From Nocardioides iriomotensis (lineage in GTDB: Bacteria; Actinomycetota; Actinomycetes; Propionibacteriales; Nocardioidaceae): a stretch of 64,000 nt of DNA. The stretch covers positions 434,001-498,000 of the forward strand of contig NZ_SDPU01000035.1 of assembly GCF_004168035.1 (NCBI RefSeq), given 5' to 3'. Positions within the stretch are counted from its first letter, which is position 1. Each line of letters starts with the position of its first letter. Positions 63,473-64,000 of the stretch are shown here, one piece after another. The notes under the pieces were generated by a model. That model did not search any database and was not told the origin of the DNA. It saw only the letters and a program-made list of their open reading frames with translations. The translations under genes were made by a program, and so were the position numbers.

Positions 63473-63478
63473 AGCCTA
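63473..63478 (-). promoter_or_regulatory. Leaderless-type -10 element of the rsbQ-like gene (TAGGCT)
   Basis: TAGGCT, 6 bases (GCGGGG), then the GTG start. It is the same hexamer as before pta and the ScoMcrA-like gene. Confidence 0.5.
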
Positions 63479-63657
63479 GTCCGGCCGCGCCGGCGTCTCG
63501 GGCGCGTCCGTGGCGCGCGGCGTGCCCCGCGGGTCGGGACCGGGGGCATGCTTTGTTGCCGTTGCGGGTTTTGCCCGGAACTTGCGCCGTCGGGTCGCGG
63601 ATCGCCGTACCGTTTCGGGTACCGCAGAGGAGTTCGGGACAACCGGGGGAGATTCTG

Positions 63658-63804
63658 ATGCAGGGACCATGGTCGTACGACGACAGCATGGGCGGCCGCG
63701 TGGTCGCGACGTCCGGTCCGCTCGGCAGCGCGGCGAGCGGAGACGGGGGAACGTCGCTCCAGGTGGTCGACGGGCAGCGGCCTGAGCCGCCGTCCGAGCG
63801 GTGA
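63658..63804 (+). CDS. Small protein of 48 codons
   Basis: ATG 63658 follows GGGGGAGATTCTG, a strong ribosome binding site, which favours a real gene. The peptide opens MQGPWSYDDSMGGRVVATSG and ends in a Pro/Glu/Arg tail; it is polar, Gly/Ser-rich and probably disordered. No signal peptide or known motif. Upstream, GTTTCGGGTA (63612-63621) resembles alternative-sigma elements but with wrong spacing. It is divergent from the rsbQ-like gene. Confidence 0.55.
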   Translation: MQGPWSYDDSMGGRVVATSGPLGSAASGDGGTSLQVVDGQRPEPPSER

Positions 63805-63858
63805 GGGCGTCCGGGCCCTCGCAGCGCACGGCCCTCGTGGTGTGGACCTCGCGTCCCT

Positions 63859-63875
63859 GCCACGGGGGCCGTGGC
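63859..63875. terminator. Small stem-loop between convergent genes
   Basis: Perfect 7-bp repeat GCCACGG/CCGTGGC with loop GGG between the 48-codon gene and the phosphodiesterase gene. Confidence 0.45.
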
Positions 63876-63885
63876 CGTCCGCAGG

Positions 63886-64000
63886 TCAGGAGGTCTCGGC
63901 GCCCCGCTGCTGGAGGACCCGGCCCAGGATGTTCGGCCGGTTGGTGACGACGGCGTCGACGCCCTTGTCGAGGTTGGCGTTCATGTTCTCCTCGGTGTCG
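63886..64000 (-). CDS. Glycerophosphodiester phosphodiesterase, C-terminus (truncated by window edge)
   Basis: The last 37 codons read TEENMNANLDKGVDAVVTN, RPNILGRVLQQRG and a short end. The NLDKGVDAVVTNRPN stretch is the final strand-helix of GDPD-type TIM barrels (pattern lGVDgivTDrPd). These hydrolyse deacylated phospholipids to glycerol 3-phosphate. The catalytic residues lie outside the window, so activity cannot be judged. Confidence 0.78.
   Translation of the reverse strand, partial: DTEENMNANLDKGVDAVVTNRPNILGRVLQQRGAETS

Overview
The window is very GC-rich DNA with GTG/TTG starts, four-base ATGA/GTGA gene overlaps and several leaderless-type promoters. With actinobacterial families (Rpf-type transglycosylase with an actinobacterial-style c-di-AMP riboswitch, RecBCD, 2H phosphoesterase, DUF4236/Excalibur proteins), it points to a soil actinobacterium, most like Nocardioides or a relative (inference from style; no taxonomic marker is present).

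Regions. (1) 1-3230: right edge of a foreign-looking defence island: the C-terminus of a DISARM helicase (DrmA) and complete DrmB (DUF1998), followed by about 800 bp without a recognisable gene that contains a decayed copy of a core-genome junction found intact 1.5 kb further on. (2) 3300-14300: core genes: Rpf-like protein under a c-di-AMP riboswitch, ScyD-like secreted protein, lysA, universal stress protein, amino-acid permease, PBP4-type carboxypeptidase, threonine synthase, nucleoside deaminase, FUSC/ArAE membrane protein. (3) 14371-23022: recC-recB-recD, with an 18-codon reading frame bridging recB and recD. (4) 23043-31191: small hypothetical, VOC protein, pepN, then an accessory-looking set (NERD-helicase, TY-Chap protein, zinc ribbon, NERD-like membrane protein, ScoMcrA-head protein). 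(5) 31256-43179: two M20 peptidase/AbgT transporter pairs flanking pirin and a tightly overlapping operon (double-Lrp regulator, polysaccharide-deacetylase-fold hydrolase, MHS transporter, SDR, PanE-like reductase), likely for uptake and breakdown of an amide such as p-aminobenzoyl-glutamate. (6) 43271-45281: Excalibur/DUF4236/Excalibur cluster. (7) 45479-51597: relics of a LacI gene and another gene, then a divergent ROK regulator and a sugar ABC importer without ATPase, ending in an AGE-family isomerase. (8) 51654-58260: ackA-pta, stand-alone LigD phosphoesterase domain, alcohol dehydrogenase, 2H phosphoesterase and a QorR/QorB-like redox pair. (9) 58360-63466: signalling block: receiver/thioredoxin-reductase fusion, class III nucleotidyl cyclase and an RsbQ-RsbP-like pair. 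(10) 63658-64000: a 48-codon frame and the end of a glycerophosphodiester phosphodiesterase gene.

Most real genes lie opposite long, empty antisense frames caused by the base composition; these were left out.
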